Positions 1-8,105 of a stretch of DNA of 34,134 nucleotides are shown here, one piece after another. The notes beneath the pieces were generated by a model. The model did no database searches, was not told the origin of the DNA, and saw only the letters and a program-made list of their open reading frames with translations. Source of the DNA: Myxococcales bacterium (GTDB lineage Bacteria > Myxococcota_A > Polyangia > Polyangiales > Polyangiaceae); the NCBI GenBank assembly GCA_012514535.1, contig JAAZAA010000144.1, forward strand, positions 1 to 34,134. Direction: 5' to 3'. The number at the start of each line of letters is the position of its first letter. Positions within the stretch are counted from its first letter, which is position 1. The translations under genes and the position numbers were made by a program.

Positions 1-250
1 AAGCCCGCCCTCCATGGAAAGCCCGTCCCCCACCGAGAGCCCCCACTGTTCGGAGCGACTCGCTCCCTCCGAGAAATGGGCGAGCGCCGCAAGTCTCCGT
101 TCGAGGCTTGACGATGACCCATGGAGCGAGCGCCTCGGATGTCGTTCATGGTCATTTTCTCCAAGGAAACCAGGGAGCCTGAAACTCTGGAAATCGGCGG
201 GTGAAATGCGTCTCGACCTTGCTTCAGCGTAGCGCTAGGTTGCCCATGCT
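1..250. other. Upstream region of first kinase, no gene seen
   Basis: No frame here gives a recognisable protein. A 72-codon open frame at 14-232 (+) is Ser/Pro/Arg-rich and has no family look, so I do not call it. The stretch presumably carries the promoter of the kinase gene that starts at 251, but no convincing -35/-10 pair was found. Confidence 0.4.
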
Positions 251-1834
251 GTGGGGGTCTCTCACTCGTCCCACGAATCGTCCCTCCCGGGTCCTCCCGA
301 TCTGGTAGGCCAGATTTTGGGAGGTGCCTACCGAGTCGTCCGGGCCCTCGACTCCGGAGGTATGGGCCAGGTCTACGAGGCCGAGCACATCCGGCTCCGC
401 CGACGTCTCGCGGTCAAGATCATGGCCGGTCACCTGGCTCAGGACGCCAACGCGCTGGCGCGCTTCCACCGGGAGGCGGAGATCGTCAGCCAGCTGGAGC
501 ATCCCCACATCGTCCAGGTGGTGGATTTCGACACCACGCCCCAGGGGCAGCCCTTCCTGGTGATGGAGTTCCTGCGGGGGACGAGCCTGGAGGCGCGCCT
601 GCACCAGGGCACCCTGCTGCCGGTGGCCGAAGCCCTGAAGATCGCCACCCAGGCGGCGGCGGGGCTCGCGGCGGCGCACATCCTCGGAGTGGTGCACCGG
701 GATCTGAAGCCCGCCAACGTGTTCCTGGTGGACGGCAAGGCCTCGGGCTGGCCGGACGAGCTCTTCGTCAAGCTGCTGGACTTCGGGATCAGCAAGCGCG
801 CCGATCAGAAGCGCGGCCTGACGGGCGAGTTCGATATCCTGGGGACCCCCGACTACATGGCGCCCGAGCAGGCGCTCGGGAAGACCGCGGCGGTCGATCA
901 CCGAGGCGACCAGTTCTCCCTCGCCGTCATCACCTACGAGATGCTCACCGGGGTCCTGCCCTTCGCCGCGGACGAGGTGATGGAGGTCTTGCAGCGGGTG
1001 ATCCGCGACACGCCGAGCGCGCCGTCGGCGCTGCGCCCCGAGCTGCCCCGGGAGATCGATGGTGTGCTGCTCCAGGCCCTCTCGAAGCGCCCGGAGGATC
1101 GCTTCCCCTCGATCATGGACTTCGCGGAGGCGCTCAACGTGGCCGGCGGCCGCTTCGGCCAGCAGAACATCCCCGCGCCGCGCCCCCTCACCTCCCCGCC
1201 GCCCCCGCGCCCGGCGGAGGCGGCCCTCACCCTCACCAGCCCTCCGGCTCCGCCCCCGAACACTCCGCCTCGGAGCACTCCGCCTCGGAGCACCCCGCCT
1301 CGGAGCACTCGGCCTTACGGGTTGAGCCAACCGCCGCCCGGGGGGTCCAAGTCCACGCCGCCGCGACCGCGACCGCGCATGACGTCCTGGGCCCACGAAG
1401 ATCCGGCGGAGACGATCCGGGAGCTCGTGGAGCGCACGCGCCAGGAGCTCGGCCTGGACAACCCCGAGATGGCCGTCCGCTACGCCGAGGCGGCCCTGAG
1501 CTTGGCGGACGAGCTGGGCTCCCGCCCGGACGTCGCGGCGGCGGCGCGAGACTCCGAGACCCTCTTCCGGCGCGTGTTCGAGCGCTACATCGGCCGCCTC
1601 GACTCGATCCTGGTCATCGGCGACATCCCCTCGGGGCAGTCGAAGCTCTCGCCGCAGCAAGCCTTCTTGCTCTCGCGCATCGAGGGGACGCTCTCCGTGG
1701 AAGAAGCGATCGACCTGTCCCCGCTGCCCCGCCTGCAGACGCTGCGACATCTGGCGGATCTCCTCAGCGCGGGCCACCTGCACCTCGATCGCACGTCGAC
1801 GGACCGGACCACGTCGCGTCGGCGGGGCCCCTGA
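251..1834 (+). CDS. Hanks-type Ser/Thr protein kinase, soluble, with C-terminal helical module
   Basis: This 527-residue protein has an N-terminal kinase domain (about 25-290) that should phosphorylate Ser/Thr in cytoplasmic targets. Seen motifs: Gly-rich loop SGGMGQVY (35-42), VAIK-type Lys56, catalytic HRDLKPAN (Asp151), DFG Asp177 and GTPDYMAPE (199-206). A Pro-rich linker follows, with TPPRS repeats near 337-352. A C-terminal helical part (about 385-515) contains LSPQQAFLLSRIEG, resembling the small winged-helix-like module found in many myxobacterial regulators; that match is inference. No membrane segment is visible. The start is GTG at 251; an ATG at 246 is out of frame. The ribosome site is weak. 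It converges on the gene at 1861, only 26 bases away. Confidence 0.93.
   Translation: MGVSHSSHESSLPGPPDLVGQILGGAYRVVRALDSGGMGQVYEAEHIRLRRRLAVKIMAGHLAQDANALARFHREAEIVSQLEHPHIVQVVDFDTTPQGQPFLVMEFLRGTSLEARLHQGTLLPVAEALKIATQAAAGLAAAHILGVVHRDLKPANVFLVDGKASGWPDELFVKLLDFGISKRADQKRGLTGEFDILGTPDYMAPEQALGKTAAVDHRGDQFSLAVITYEMLTGVLPFAADEVMEVLQRVIRDTPSAPSALRPELPREIDGVLLQALSKRPEDRFPSIMDFAEALNVAGGRFGQQNIPAPRPLTSPPPPRPAEAALTLTSPPAPPPNTPPRSTPPRSTPPRSTRPYGLSQPPPGGSKSTPPRPRPRMTSWAHEDPAETIRELVERTRQELGLDNPEMAVRYAEAALSLADELGSRPDVAAAARDSETLFRRVFERYIGRLDSILVIGDIPSGQSKLSPQQAFLLSRIEGTLSVEEAIDLSPLPRLQTLRHLADLLSAGHLHLDRTSTDRTTSRRRGP
1261..1305 (+). repeat. 15-bp tandem repeat, 3 copies, in kinase linker
   Basis: Unit CACTCCGCCTCGGAG at 1261-1275 and 1276-1290 is exact; the copy at 1291-1305 has one change (CACCCC). 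A partial fourth copy follows. It is in frame and encodes TPPRS repeats in the Pro-rich linker of the kinase. Confidence 0.95.
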
Positions 1835-1860
1835 GCGCTCGACCCTCTTACGGATACGAC

Positions 1861-2847
1861 CTACCGATAGGACCAGGTCGCGCCGACGTGGACCATGAGT
1901 CCCGCGCTCGGTATCCGCAGCTCCTCCACCTCGCGGCCGCTGTCCGACACGACGCGAAAGACGGGGCGCACCACCTGCAAATTGGCTTGGGCGCCCGCCG
2001 AGAGAGCCAGGGGCTCGACGATCCACAGCCGTCCTTCGACGCCGAGCCCCACCGCCGCCCAGGGCAGGTGGGCGCCGAGGGCGCGCACCGCGCCGCTACC
2101 TCGCCCGCTCACGTAGCCCGCCATCAGATCCGCGCACGCCTGCAGGCGCCAGGAGCGCGTCCCATCGCCCAGGCAAGGTCCCACACGGGCCGCCATCAGC
2201 CGCGTCTCGAGGCGGGCGTCGGCGACCTCCGTGAGCTCCGTCGGCAGCGCCCAGAGGCTCAGCACGCCGAGGCGGGTCCGCACGTTGGACTCCACCCCAG
2301 GTGCCCAGGGGGCGCCCAGCTCGAAGGTGAGACTGCCGCCCCAGGCGGGGCTGGTCAGGGTCGTCGGGGCGAAAGTGCCGTGGATCGTCGAAGCGAGCGG
2401 GGATCCCTGGCGCTCCCGCGGCCCCTCCGACTCGGTCGTGGACGGCTCCCCCTCGGCGCGCTCTTGCTCCACCTCCGCTCGCCGAGTCAGCAGCGCCTCC
2501 AAGGACAGACCGATGCTGGCCCCGAGCGCAGCCTCGAAGTCACGACAGTCGGGCAGATCGTCGAAGCGACGCACCGCGACGAGCTTGCCTCGCTCGAAGA
2601 TCGTAAAGTGTGCGCGCTCCCCCTCCACGGACACCACGACGCTCCACGAAGCTGGCAGGGTGTCTCGCCCCAGCCACGCCTCCACCGCCTCGACGACCAC
2701 ACGTCGTCGCACACATTCTCCTCCCCCGAACACGCGTACAGCGGTCCCCACCGACTGTTCGCCGAGATCCAGCGGGAGCGGTTGTGCGGCCGTGTATGCG
2801 GTCAGGAGACCCGCTAGCAGGACCCAGCGAGAGCGGGGCGGGGGCAC
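1861..2847 (-). CDS. Secreted envelope protein of unknown function
   Basis: I do not recognise a named family. The 328-residue product starts at GTG 2847 with a clear signal peptide (hydrophobic 8-20, likely cleavage near 21-22), so it is exported. Residues 30-115 contain two Cys (in GGGEC and LPDCRDF) and alternate short strands and helices. This layout recurs in myxobacterial secreted proteins of unknown role (from memory). After a Glu/Arg/Ser-rich stretch (120-145), the rest is strand-rich with Gly/Ala, ends in an aromatic-containing strand (ATWSYR), and could be an outer-membrane barrel. It lies divergent from the ECF sigma factor at 2988, with 140 bases between starts, so regulation by that sigma factor is possible but unproven. 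Confidence 0.7.
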   Translation of the reverse strand: MPPPRSRWVLLAGLLTAYTAAQPLPLDLGEQSVGTAVRVFGGGECVRRRVVVEAVEAWLGRDTLPASWSVVVSVEGERAHFTIFERGKLVAVRRFDDLPDCRDFEAALGASIGLSLEALLTRRAEVEQERAEGEPSTTESEGPRERQGSPLASTIHGTFAPTTLTSPAWGGSLTFELGAPWAPGVESNVRTRLGVLSLWALPTELTEVADARLETRLMAARVGPCLGDGTRSWRLQACADLMAGYVSGRGSGAVRALGAHLPWAAVGLGVEGRLWIVEPLALSAGAQANLQVVRPVFRVVSDSGREVEELRIPSAGLMVHVGATWSYR

Positions 2848-2987
2848 CGCCCGAGCCTAACCCTCCAGCCAGCCTGTAGAAAGGGCAACGCCCACCGAGC
2901 CGGACGGCAAGCTCCGCCGCGGGGGTACTTTTTTAGAAGCGTTTTGAGGAGCCCGACCATGCATTCCACGGGTACAACGGATGGGCC

Positions 2988-3536
2988 ATGAGTAACGGGC
3001 CCGAGCAACGACTGGACGCCGGAGAGCTCTTCCGGCGCCACGCCGTCTATGTCGCGCGGTTTCTTTGGCGACTCGGGGCTCGTGGGCCAGAAGTGGATGA
3101 TCTCGTGCAAGAGGTGTTCGTAGTAGCGCATCGGAGAGGTGGCTTCGTGCCCGAGCGGGCCAAGGCGACCACCTGGCTCGCGGAGATCGCGGTGCGCGTC
3201 GCCTCGGCCCACCGGCGCAAGAACAAGCGGAGCCGCGACGAGATCGAGCTCGAAGAGAAGCTCGATCTGACGAGCCCCGAGCCGGACGCGAGCTCCGCCA
3301 CGGAGACGCGGGAGCGGCTGGATCGGGTGCAGCGCGCCCTCGACGCCCTGGACGTCCATCAGCGAGCCGTCTTCGTGCTCTTCGAGCTCGAGGGCGAGAG
3401 CTGTGAAGAGATCGCCCAGGGTCTCGGGATCCCCCTGGGGACGGTCCATTCTCGTCTCCACACGGCCCGCAAGAACTTCCAGCGGATGCACGCCCGGCTG
3501 TGCGTGCTCGATGAAGCCCAGCGGAGGTCCGCGTGA
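2988..3536 (+). CDS. ECF-type RNA polymerase sigma factor
   Basis: This 182-residue sigma-70 family protein directs RNA polymerase to a dedicated set of promoters. Region 2 (about 13-80) carries the core-binding motif DDLVQEVF (37-44). Region 4 (about 111-168) has the helix-turn-helix EEIAQGLGIPLGTVHSRL. The linker is short and there is no sigma-1.1 or region 3, as in ECF proteins. The start is ATG at 2988; upstream ATGs at 2959 and 2981 are out of frame. The stop overlaps the start of the next gene (GTGA at 3533-3536), so the two are translationally coupled. That arrangement is typical of a sigma factor and its anti-sigma partner. The exact ECF group cannot be assigned by eye. Confidence 0.93.
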   Translation: MSNGPEQRLDAGELFRRHAVYVARFLWRLGARGPEVDDLVQEVFVVAHRRGGFVPERAKATTWLAEIAVRVASAHRRKNKRSRDEIELEEKLDLTSPEPDASSATETRERLDRVQRALDALDVHQRAVFVLFELEGESCEEIAQGLGIPLGTVHSRLHTARKNFQRMHARLCVLDEAQRRSA

Positions 3537-4480
3537 CGACGCCCGTACGTTTGCTGGACGATCCCGAGACATCCGCCGATCTGCAGGCGGATCTGACCGC
3601 GTGGCAGCAGCACGAGGTCCCCTTCGAGCTCGAGGCTTCCCTGGCGCAGTTCCAGGCGCGCATCGAGAGCGGGGCCTGGGAAGCGGATCTGGATCCCGGC
3701 CCCGCGGAGCCCGTCGAGCCGAGCGGTGTGATCCCCAAGGGAAGCACCGAGGGGGCAACGACTTCTGGCGCAGGCAGCGTCGGCGCCGGCAAACTCGGCG
3801 CGGGCAAGCTGCTCGGGTTGCTGGTCGTCGGAGCAGGGGTCGGCATCGGAGCCCTGCAGCTGGCGCGGACCGACGCCTCCACGGAGGCGCCCTCGGCGTC
3901 GGTGGTCGACGCTCGAGACACGGACGATCTCGGAGCAGCCTCCGAGCCCGAGTCCAGGGACGAGACCCAGCCGTCCCTTGCGGATGACGCGCGCGCGGAA
4001 GAACCGGCGGACGGGGACATGGCAGCCCCCACCGAAGCCGCACCTCCGGCGCGACCCACGCCGCGACGGCCACAGGCGTCTCCCACGAAGCAGGAGCCCG
4101 CCTCGTCTCGCGCCGACGTCGTAGGGGCCAACGCCGTCCCCACCGACCAGGTCGACGGCGCGCAGCTCGAGCAGGACGCGGCGCCCGCCGAGATCGCGCC
4201 TCAGCAGCCTCCCTCCGACGCCCTGCAGCGAGAGCTCGCGCAGCTCGGGGAGGTGCGACGTGCCCTCACCCAGGATCCGCGACGAGCGCTCGAGCTAGCC
4301 AATCGAGGCCACGCGGAGTTCCAGGGCGGCTCCCTCTACCAGGAGCGCGAGGCCCTGGCGTTGCGCGCTTTGCACGCGCTGGGAGCTCGTGACGCGCTGG
4401 AGAGCCGGGGACGAGCCTTCCTGCTGCGCTATCCGAAGAGCTCCTTCGCCCGCGAGGTCGAGCGCATGCTCACGAAGTGA
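3533..4480 (+). CDS. Single-pass membrane protein, probable anti-sigma partner
   Basis: The 315-residue product begins at GTG 3533, overlapping the sigma factor stop by four bases. Residues 1-60 are acidic and helical with no HxxxCxxC zinc motif, so it is not a classical ZAS anti-sigma factor. One membrane segment rich in Gly/Leu/Val lies at about 93-111. The outer part is a long low-complexity Ala/Pro/Glu/Thr region (112-225), then a helical C-terminus (about 230-315) with a TPR-like look, LANRGHAEFQGGSLYQEREA. A cytoplasmic sigma-binding head with a periplasmic TPR-like tail fits a membrane anti-sigma factor. The function is inferred from coupling and topology, not from a family match. Confidence 0.75.
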   Translation: MTTPVRLLDDPETSADLQADLTAWQQHEVPFELEASLAQFQARIESGAWEADLDPGPAEPVEPSGVIPKGSTEGATTSGAGSVGAGKLGAGKLLGLLVVGAGVGIGALQLARTDASTEAPSASVVDARDTDDLGAASEPESRDETQPSLADDARAEEPADGDMAAPTEAAPPARPTPRRPQASPTKQEPASSRADVVGANAVPTDQVDGAQLEQDAAPAEIAPQQPPSDALQRELAQLGEVRRALTQDPRRALELANRGHAEFQGGSLYQEREALALRALHALGARDALESRGRAFLLRYPKSSFAREVERMLTK

Positions 4481-4561
4481 GCCTGAGCCTTGGCGCGCCT
4501 CACCGATCGGGCAGGAGCGGCGTGGCGCTTGGACCGCGCGGGCGGTGCTAACCTCGTGCCG

Positions 4562-6310
4562 ATGCTCGTCCGTCAGGCACCGCGTCACCCCCCAGGCGGA
4601 TCGCCGCGGCCCCGTCGCGCCTTGCGCCTGATCGAGTTCGTCGCGGCGGGCCTGGCGAGCACGCTCTTGGCGTGCGCCCCCGAGGGCGTCGTAGGCGTGA
4701 CCACGGAGCTGCCCGCGGACGTGGCCCTCTACGAGACCTTCGAGCTCGTCGTGCAAGGGCACCGGACGCGCGACAACCCCTTCACTCGCTTCGTCGAGGC
4801 GGTCTTCGAGCTGGACGACCGCGAGATCCGGGTCGATGGATTCTACGACGGGGACCTGACCTGGCGCGTCCGCTTCGCGCCGGAGCTCCCTGGTGAGTGG
4901 CACTACACGTGGCGCCTCGGCGATCAGCGAGGCAGCGGCGTCGTGCGCGTCGGTTCGGAGCCGTGGACCACGCGGGGCGCTGGTCCCGACGGGGGGACGC
5001 TACGTCATCGCGGACACGTGCACGCCCAGGGCGACGGACGCGGCGTCCTCGTGCACGCGGACGGCTCCCCCCACTACTGGGCGGGGGCGAAGTGGCTGAG
5101 CGCGAAAAACTACGGCCCGCCGGAGCGCGCCGGGGTGGTCAACGAGCGCGAGGAGGACGGCTCCCGCCACGACGCCTACTACTCCGACGCGACCTTCTAC
5201 GAGTTCCTCGACCTCGCGGTGGACTACGGCCTCAACGGCATGCTCCTCAAGCTCGGGCTCTATCCCCTCGCGGACGACGGCGTGAGCTGGGATCTCGAGT
5301 GGGTCCGCCGCGCCGATCGGTGGCTCGCGGCCATGAACGAGCGGGGCGTGTACTGCCAGATCACGCTCTTCGAGCCCTGGTCACGTCGCCGGGGAGCGCC
5401 CTTCGAGTACTCGCTCGACAGCAGCGCTCACGTCCTCGACGCGTGGTCGCCGGGCCAGCGCGCCGAGAAGGAGAACTACATCCGCTACGCGGTCGCACGC
5501 TTCGGTGGCTACTCGAACGTCTACTGGGAGCTCGCGAACAGGATCCGCCACCCGGGCTTCGACGAGCGGACCTTCCTCGACGAAGCCAGCGCCCACTACA
5601 CCCGCTGGCTCGGCGAGCGCGATCCCTATGGCGTCGCCGTGGCCGCCTCCGATGTCGACCAGGCGCGCTCCATCCCCGAGGTCACCGTCGAGGTCCCCAG
5701 GACCAACACACATCTCCCTGCGCCCCCCGACGTCCAGAGGGCGCGCGTCGTGAACGAGCTGGTCCACGACTGCGGCCCCGTCGGCACCGGTGCGCGCGCC
5801 TATCTCGACGCCACCATCCGGACGCCCACCTACCGCTCCTGCTACCGCTCGGCGAACTGGCTTGCCTTCGTGAGCGGCGCGTACGGCTCCGCCGCCGCGA
5901 GTTGGCTCGACCTGTCACGCCCCTTGAACGGCGCCGCGCGGGCGGTCCTCCAGGACCTCGGCCGCATGAAGCGCCTCATCGAGAGCCTCCCGGTCGGTCA
6001 CCATTACCTGGCTCCCGACGGGCGCCACCTGGTCATGGGACAGGGGCACCTCGGCACGCGGAGTCGCTCCGGACACCTCTACGTCTCCTACTTCCGAGGC
6101 CCCGTCCCTGCGGGCGAGGTCACCGTCGAGCTCACGGAGGGACGCTACCTGGCGCAGTGGATCGATCCGACCTCGGGAGAGGTCCTCTCCGAGACCCGAC
6201 ACCTGCTTCGCCGCACGGGCGAGCGCGCGTTCGTCTCCCTGGAGAGCCCCCGCATCGACGAGGACGCCGTGCTCGTCATCCACAACGAAGCCGCCATCGT
6301 CGTCCGTTAG
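4562..6310 (+). CDS. Glycoside-hydrolase-like lipoprotein (DUF5060 / DUF4038 / collagen-binding-like)
   Basis: The preferred start is ATG 4562 (582 residues), not the in-frame TTG at 4490, because it gives a lipoprotein signal with lipobox LLAC (Cys38) and so a membrane-anchored protein. Domains in order: an Ig-like DUF5060 module (about 45-125), a TIM-barrel of the DUF4038/apiosidase type (about 150-480), and a strand-rich C-terminal domain like the putative collagen-binding module (about 490-582). The protein probably acts on a surface or external polysaccharide. The expected acid/base Asn-Glu on strand 4 reads Asn326-Arg327 (NVYWELANRIR), while Glu399 in VVNELVHD may be the nucleophile-like residue. 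It could be an inactive binder or use another acid. It lies 81 bases downstream of the anti-sigma-like gene, probably in the same unit. Confidence 0.85.
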   Translation: MLVRQAPRHPPGGSPRPRRALRLIEFVAAGLASTLLACAPEGVVGVTTELPADVALYETFELVVQGHRTRDNPFTRFVEAVFELDDREIRVDGFYDGDLTWRVRFAPELPGEWHYTWRLGDQRGSGVVRVGSEPWTTRGAGPDGGTLRHRGHVHAQGDGRGVLVHADGSPHYWAGAKWLSAKNYGPPERAGVVNEREEDGSRHDAYYSDATFYEFLDLAVDYGLNGMLLKLGLYPLADDGVSWDLEWVRRADRWLAAMNERGVYCQITLFEPWSRRRGAPFEYSLDSSAHVLDAWSPGQRAEKENYIRYAVARFGGYSNVYWELANRIRHPGFDERTFLDEASAHYTRWLGERDPYGVAVAASDVDQARSIPEVTVEVPRTNTHLPAPPDVQRARVVNELVHDCGPVGTGARAYLDATIRTPTYRSCYRSANWLAFVSGAYGSAAASWLDLSRPLNGAARAVLQDLGRMKRLIESLPVGHHYLAPDGRHLVMGQGHLGTRSRSGHLYVSYFRGPVPAGEVTVELTEGRYLAQWIDPTSGEVLSETRHLLRRTGERAFVSLESPRIDEDAVLVIHNEAAIVVR

Positions 6311-6370
6311 CGAACGGCACCCCAACGCCCACGAAACCACCCGAGCTGCATTCTTCTCGCTCACCTGCAC

Positions 6371-6410
6371 GCCGGCGCGGCGCCGGCCCCGCTCTCCGCG
6401 GGCCCCGCGG
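6371..6410 (+). terminator. Paired GC palindromes after glycoside-hydrolase gene
   Basis: Two adjacent inverted repeats lie 60-100 bases after the stop at 6310: GCCGGC-5-GCCGGC (6371-6387) and CCGCGG-3-CCGCGG (6396-6410). No U-tract follows, so intrinsic termination is doubtful. They may be transcript 3'-end structures. Confidence 0.25.
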
Positions 6411-6512
6411 CGCAAACCGCGGGTCGACGCTCGTGGGGCCGACGGCTATTCTTTCCACGTCGCCTGAGTCCGCGGGGCCGTCGCGCCTTGCCTCCCCGCG
6501 CCCGAGCCCATC

Positions 6513-7544
6513 ATGCGCAAGTCACTGTCGCTTCTCTTGACCCTATTGCTCGCCCACTGCAGCGTGTACGACGAGAGCCTGCTCCCCGACGGCGCCAGCG
6601 CCACCGGCGGCAACGGCAACGGCAACGGCACAGGCGGCGGCGGCAACGGCACGGGCGGCAGCGGCAGCTCCGGTGATGGGGGGACCGGGAACGACACCGG
6701 GACCGGTGGGACCGGAGGCGCGAGCGGTGGCACGACGAGCGGCGGCGGGACCGACACCTCGGGAGGCGGGACCACGGGCGGCAGCGGCGGGACCGGAGGC
6801 TCCGGAGGTGGAGACACGGGCGGCTCCGGGGGCTCCGGCGGCAGCGAGCCGGAGTACACCTACGAGTACACCCTGATCTCGAGCATGGAGGGGGTCGAGG
6901 AGGTGATCGACCTTCCGGGTGGGGGTTACTGGTTCACCGCCTGGGACGAGGTCGCGAACGAGGAGTCGTGCATCGAGCCCCACGGAGCCGGCGAGATCCT
7001 GCCCGTCCTGATCCCGGGCGAGCCGCGGTCGCTCCCTGGCATGCCGATCGAGGAGAGCATGTTCGCCATGCACTTCGTGACGACCGACTGCCAGGGCTGG
7101 GGTGCGCAGGCCGGGTTCGGGTTGAAGGTCGACACGGATCCCGACGCGGAAGAGGGAGCGCTCGCCGCCTTCGACGCGAGCGAGTACGACGGGATCGCGT
7201 TCTGGGCGAAGGCGACCGAGAGCAACAGGCTCGTACGCGTCGACGTAGCGGACGTGGCCACGAGCCCCTGGGGCGGGCAGTGCGTCGAAGGCGGCTCGTC
7301 GCAGACCGCCTGCCACGGGAACTACGGCCTCGTGCGCTCCGTCAGCTCCGAGTGGCAGCTGGTGCGAGTTCCTTTCGCCAGCATGAAGCAGCCCCCCCAC
7401 GGCAACCGGGGCGAGAACGCCTGGCCGGACACGTCCCAGCTGTACCAGGTCGTGTTCTCGTTCTCCTACAACACCAACATCGGCGACATCGACGTCCTGC
7501 TCGACGACGTCTACTTCTACAAGCAGCACCTCGTCGAGGACTGA
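6513..7544 (+). CDS. Gly-rich-linker lipoprotein with carbohydrate-binding-like domain
   Basis: The 343-residue product has a short hydrophobic signal and Cys16 in LLAHC. His at -1 departs from the usual Gly/Ala/Ser lipobox. The CSVYDESLL that follows resembles the mature start of many myxobacterial lipoproteins (from memory). Residues 29-112 are an almost pure Gly/Ser/Thr/Asn linker. The C-terminal part (about 114-343) is strand-rich with many Trp/Tyr, four Cys and a terminal DVLLDDVYFYK. It resembles the galactose-binding/CBM11 or CIA30 jelly-roll type found in cell-surface glycan-binding proteins. No catalytic residues are evident. It lies 202 bases after the glycoside-hydrolase gene on the same strand, which suggests a shared role at the surface glycan layer. 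Confidence 0.8.
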   Translation: MRKSLSLLLTLLLAHCSVYDESLLPDGASATGGNGNGNGTGGGGNGTGGSGSSGDGGTGNDTGTGGTGGASGGTTSGGGTDTSGGGTTGGSGGTGGSGGGDTGGSGGSGGSEPEYTYEYTLISSMEGVEEVIDLPGGGYWFTAWDEVANEESCIEPHGAGEILPVLIPGEPRSLPGMPIEESMFAMHFVTTDCQGWGAQAGFGLKVDTDPDAEEGALAAFDASEYDGIAFWAKATESNRLVRVDVADVATSPWGGQCVEGGSSQTACHGNYGLVRSVSSEWQLVRVPFASMKQPPHGNRGENAWPDTSQLYQVVFSFSYNTNIGDIDVLLDDVYFYKQHLVED

Positions 7545-7926
7545 GGACCCCCGCGGAGCGTCAGAGGGGGGCGCACGGCGCGGGCCGTCGACGAGCGGCC
7601 GCTGTCGCACGGCGTCGCTCTCTGTCCGTCCGTCGCCTCCGTCGGGGCCGTCGACGACCCGCGCAGCCCTGCGGGCTCACCGCGCCAGGAGTCCGTCGCA
7701 GAACGAGCACGCCGCAGAACGAGCACGCCGCAGAACGAGCACGCCGGGCGGAACCGCCGCCACGAACGCGATCCGCCCCGCCCGCCCTTCGGAGCCAACT
7801 TCCGCGTTCCCCGGGCCCTCCGAGCCCTCCGCGGTCCGCTCCCGCCCGACCCGCGGGCCCCGCTTGCGCATTCCGCCGCCCCGTGAGAGTTTTCGGCGCG
7901 CTCGGTCCCGGTGGCCGAGCGCATCA
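7545..7926. other. Gene-free region before tRNA
   Basis: No credible coding frame. It holds the 16-bp tandem repeat at 7697-7744 and two copies of CCGTCGACGA (around 7585 and 7650). The tRNA begins at its right end. No recognisable promoter box was found. Confidence 0.5.
7697..7744. repeat. 16-bp tandem repeat, 3 exact copies
   Basis: Unit CGCAGAACGAGCACGC occurs exactly at 7697-7712, 7713-7728 and 7729-7744. It is non-coding and lies about 180 bases upstream of the tRNA. The period is not a multiple of three. Confidence 0.97.
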
Positions 7927-8000
7927 GCTCCCGTAGCTCAGCTGGATAGAGCAGCGGCTTCCTAAGCCGAAGGTCGCACGTTCGAATCGTGCCGGGAGCG
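7927..8000 (+). tRNA. tRNA-Arg (anticodon CCU)
   Basis: A full cloverleaf can be drawn. The acceptor stem pairs GCTCCCG (7927-7933) with CGGGAGC (7993-7999), discriminator G8000. The D stem is GCTC/GAGC (7936-7939 / 7949-7952). The anticodon loop TTCCTAA (7959-7965) has CCT at 7961-7963. The T stem is GCACG/CGTGC around TTCGAAT. The first anticodon-stem pair is a G-A mismatch (7954/7970). The 3' CCA is not encoded. It reads AGG codons. Confidence 0.96.
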
Positions 8001-8105
8001 CCGCAGACACGCTGCTTGCCCTTCGGACAGCTGTCGCCGGAGCCAGAACGTAGGAGGGGGTATCGTCAGCAGGGTTCACCGGAAAGGAGCCCTCGCGCGC
8101 CGCGC

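Noticed and set aside
224-2026. 600-codon frame antisense to the first kinase
   Set aside because: Arg/Gly/Glu-rich shadow of a kinase with all catalytic motifs.
6597-6841. Gly-codon-rich stretch as a minisatellite or PE-PGRS-like gene
   Set aside because: Units are irregular and it is a simple Gly/Ser/Thr linker inside a lipoprotein.
7681-7760. CRISPR-like array
   Set aside because: The 16-bp units are directly contiguous with no spacers, so this is a plain tandem repeat.
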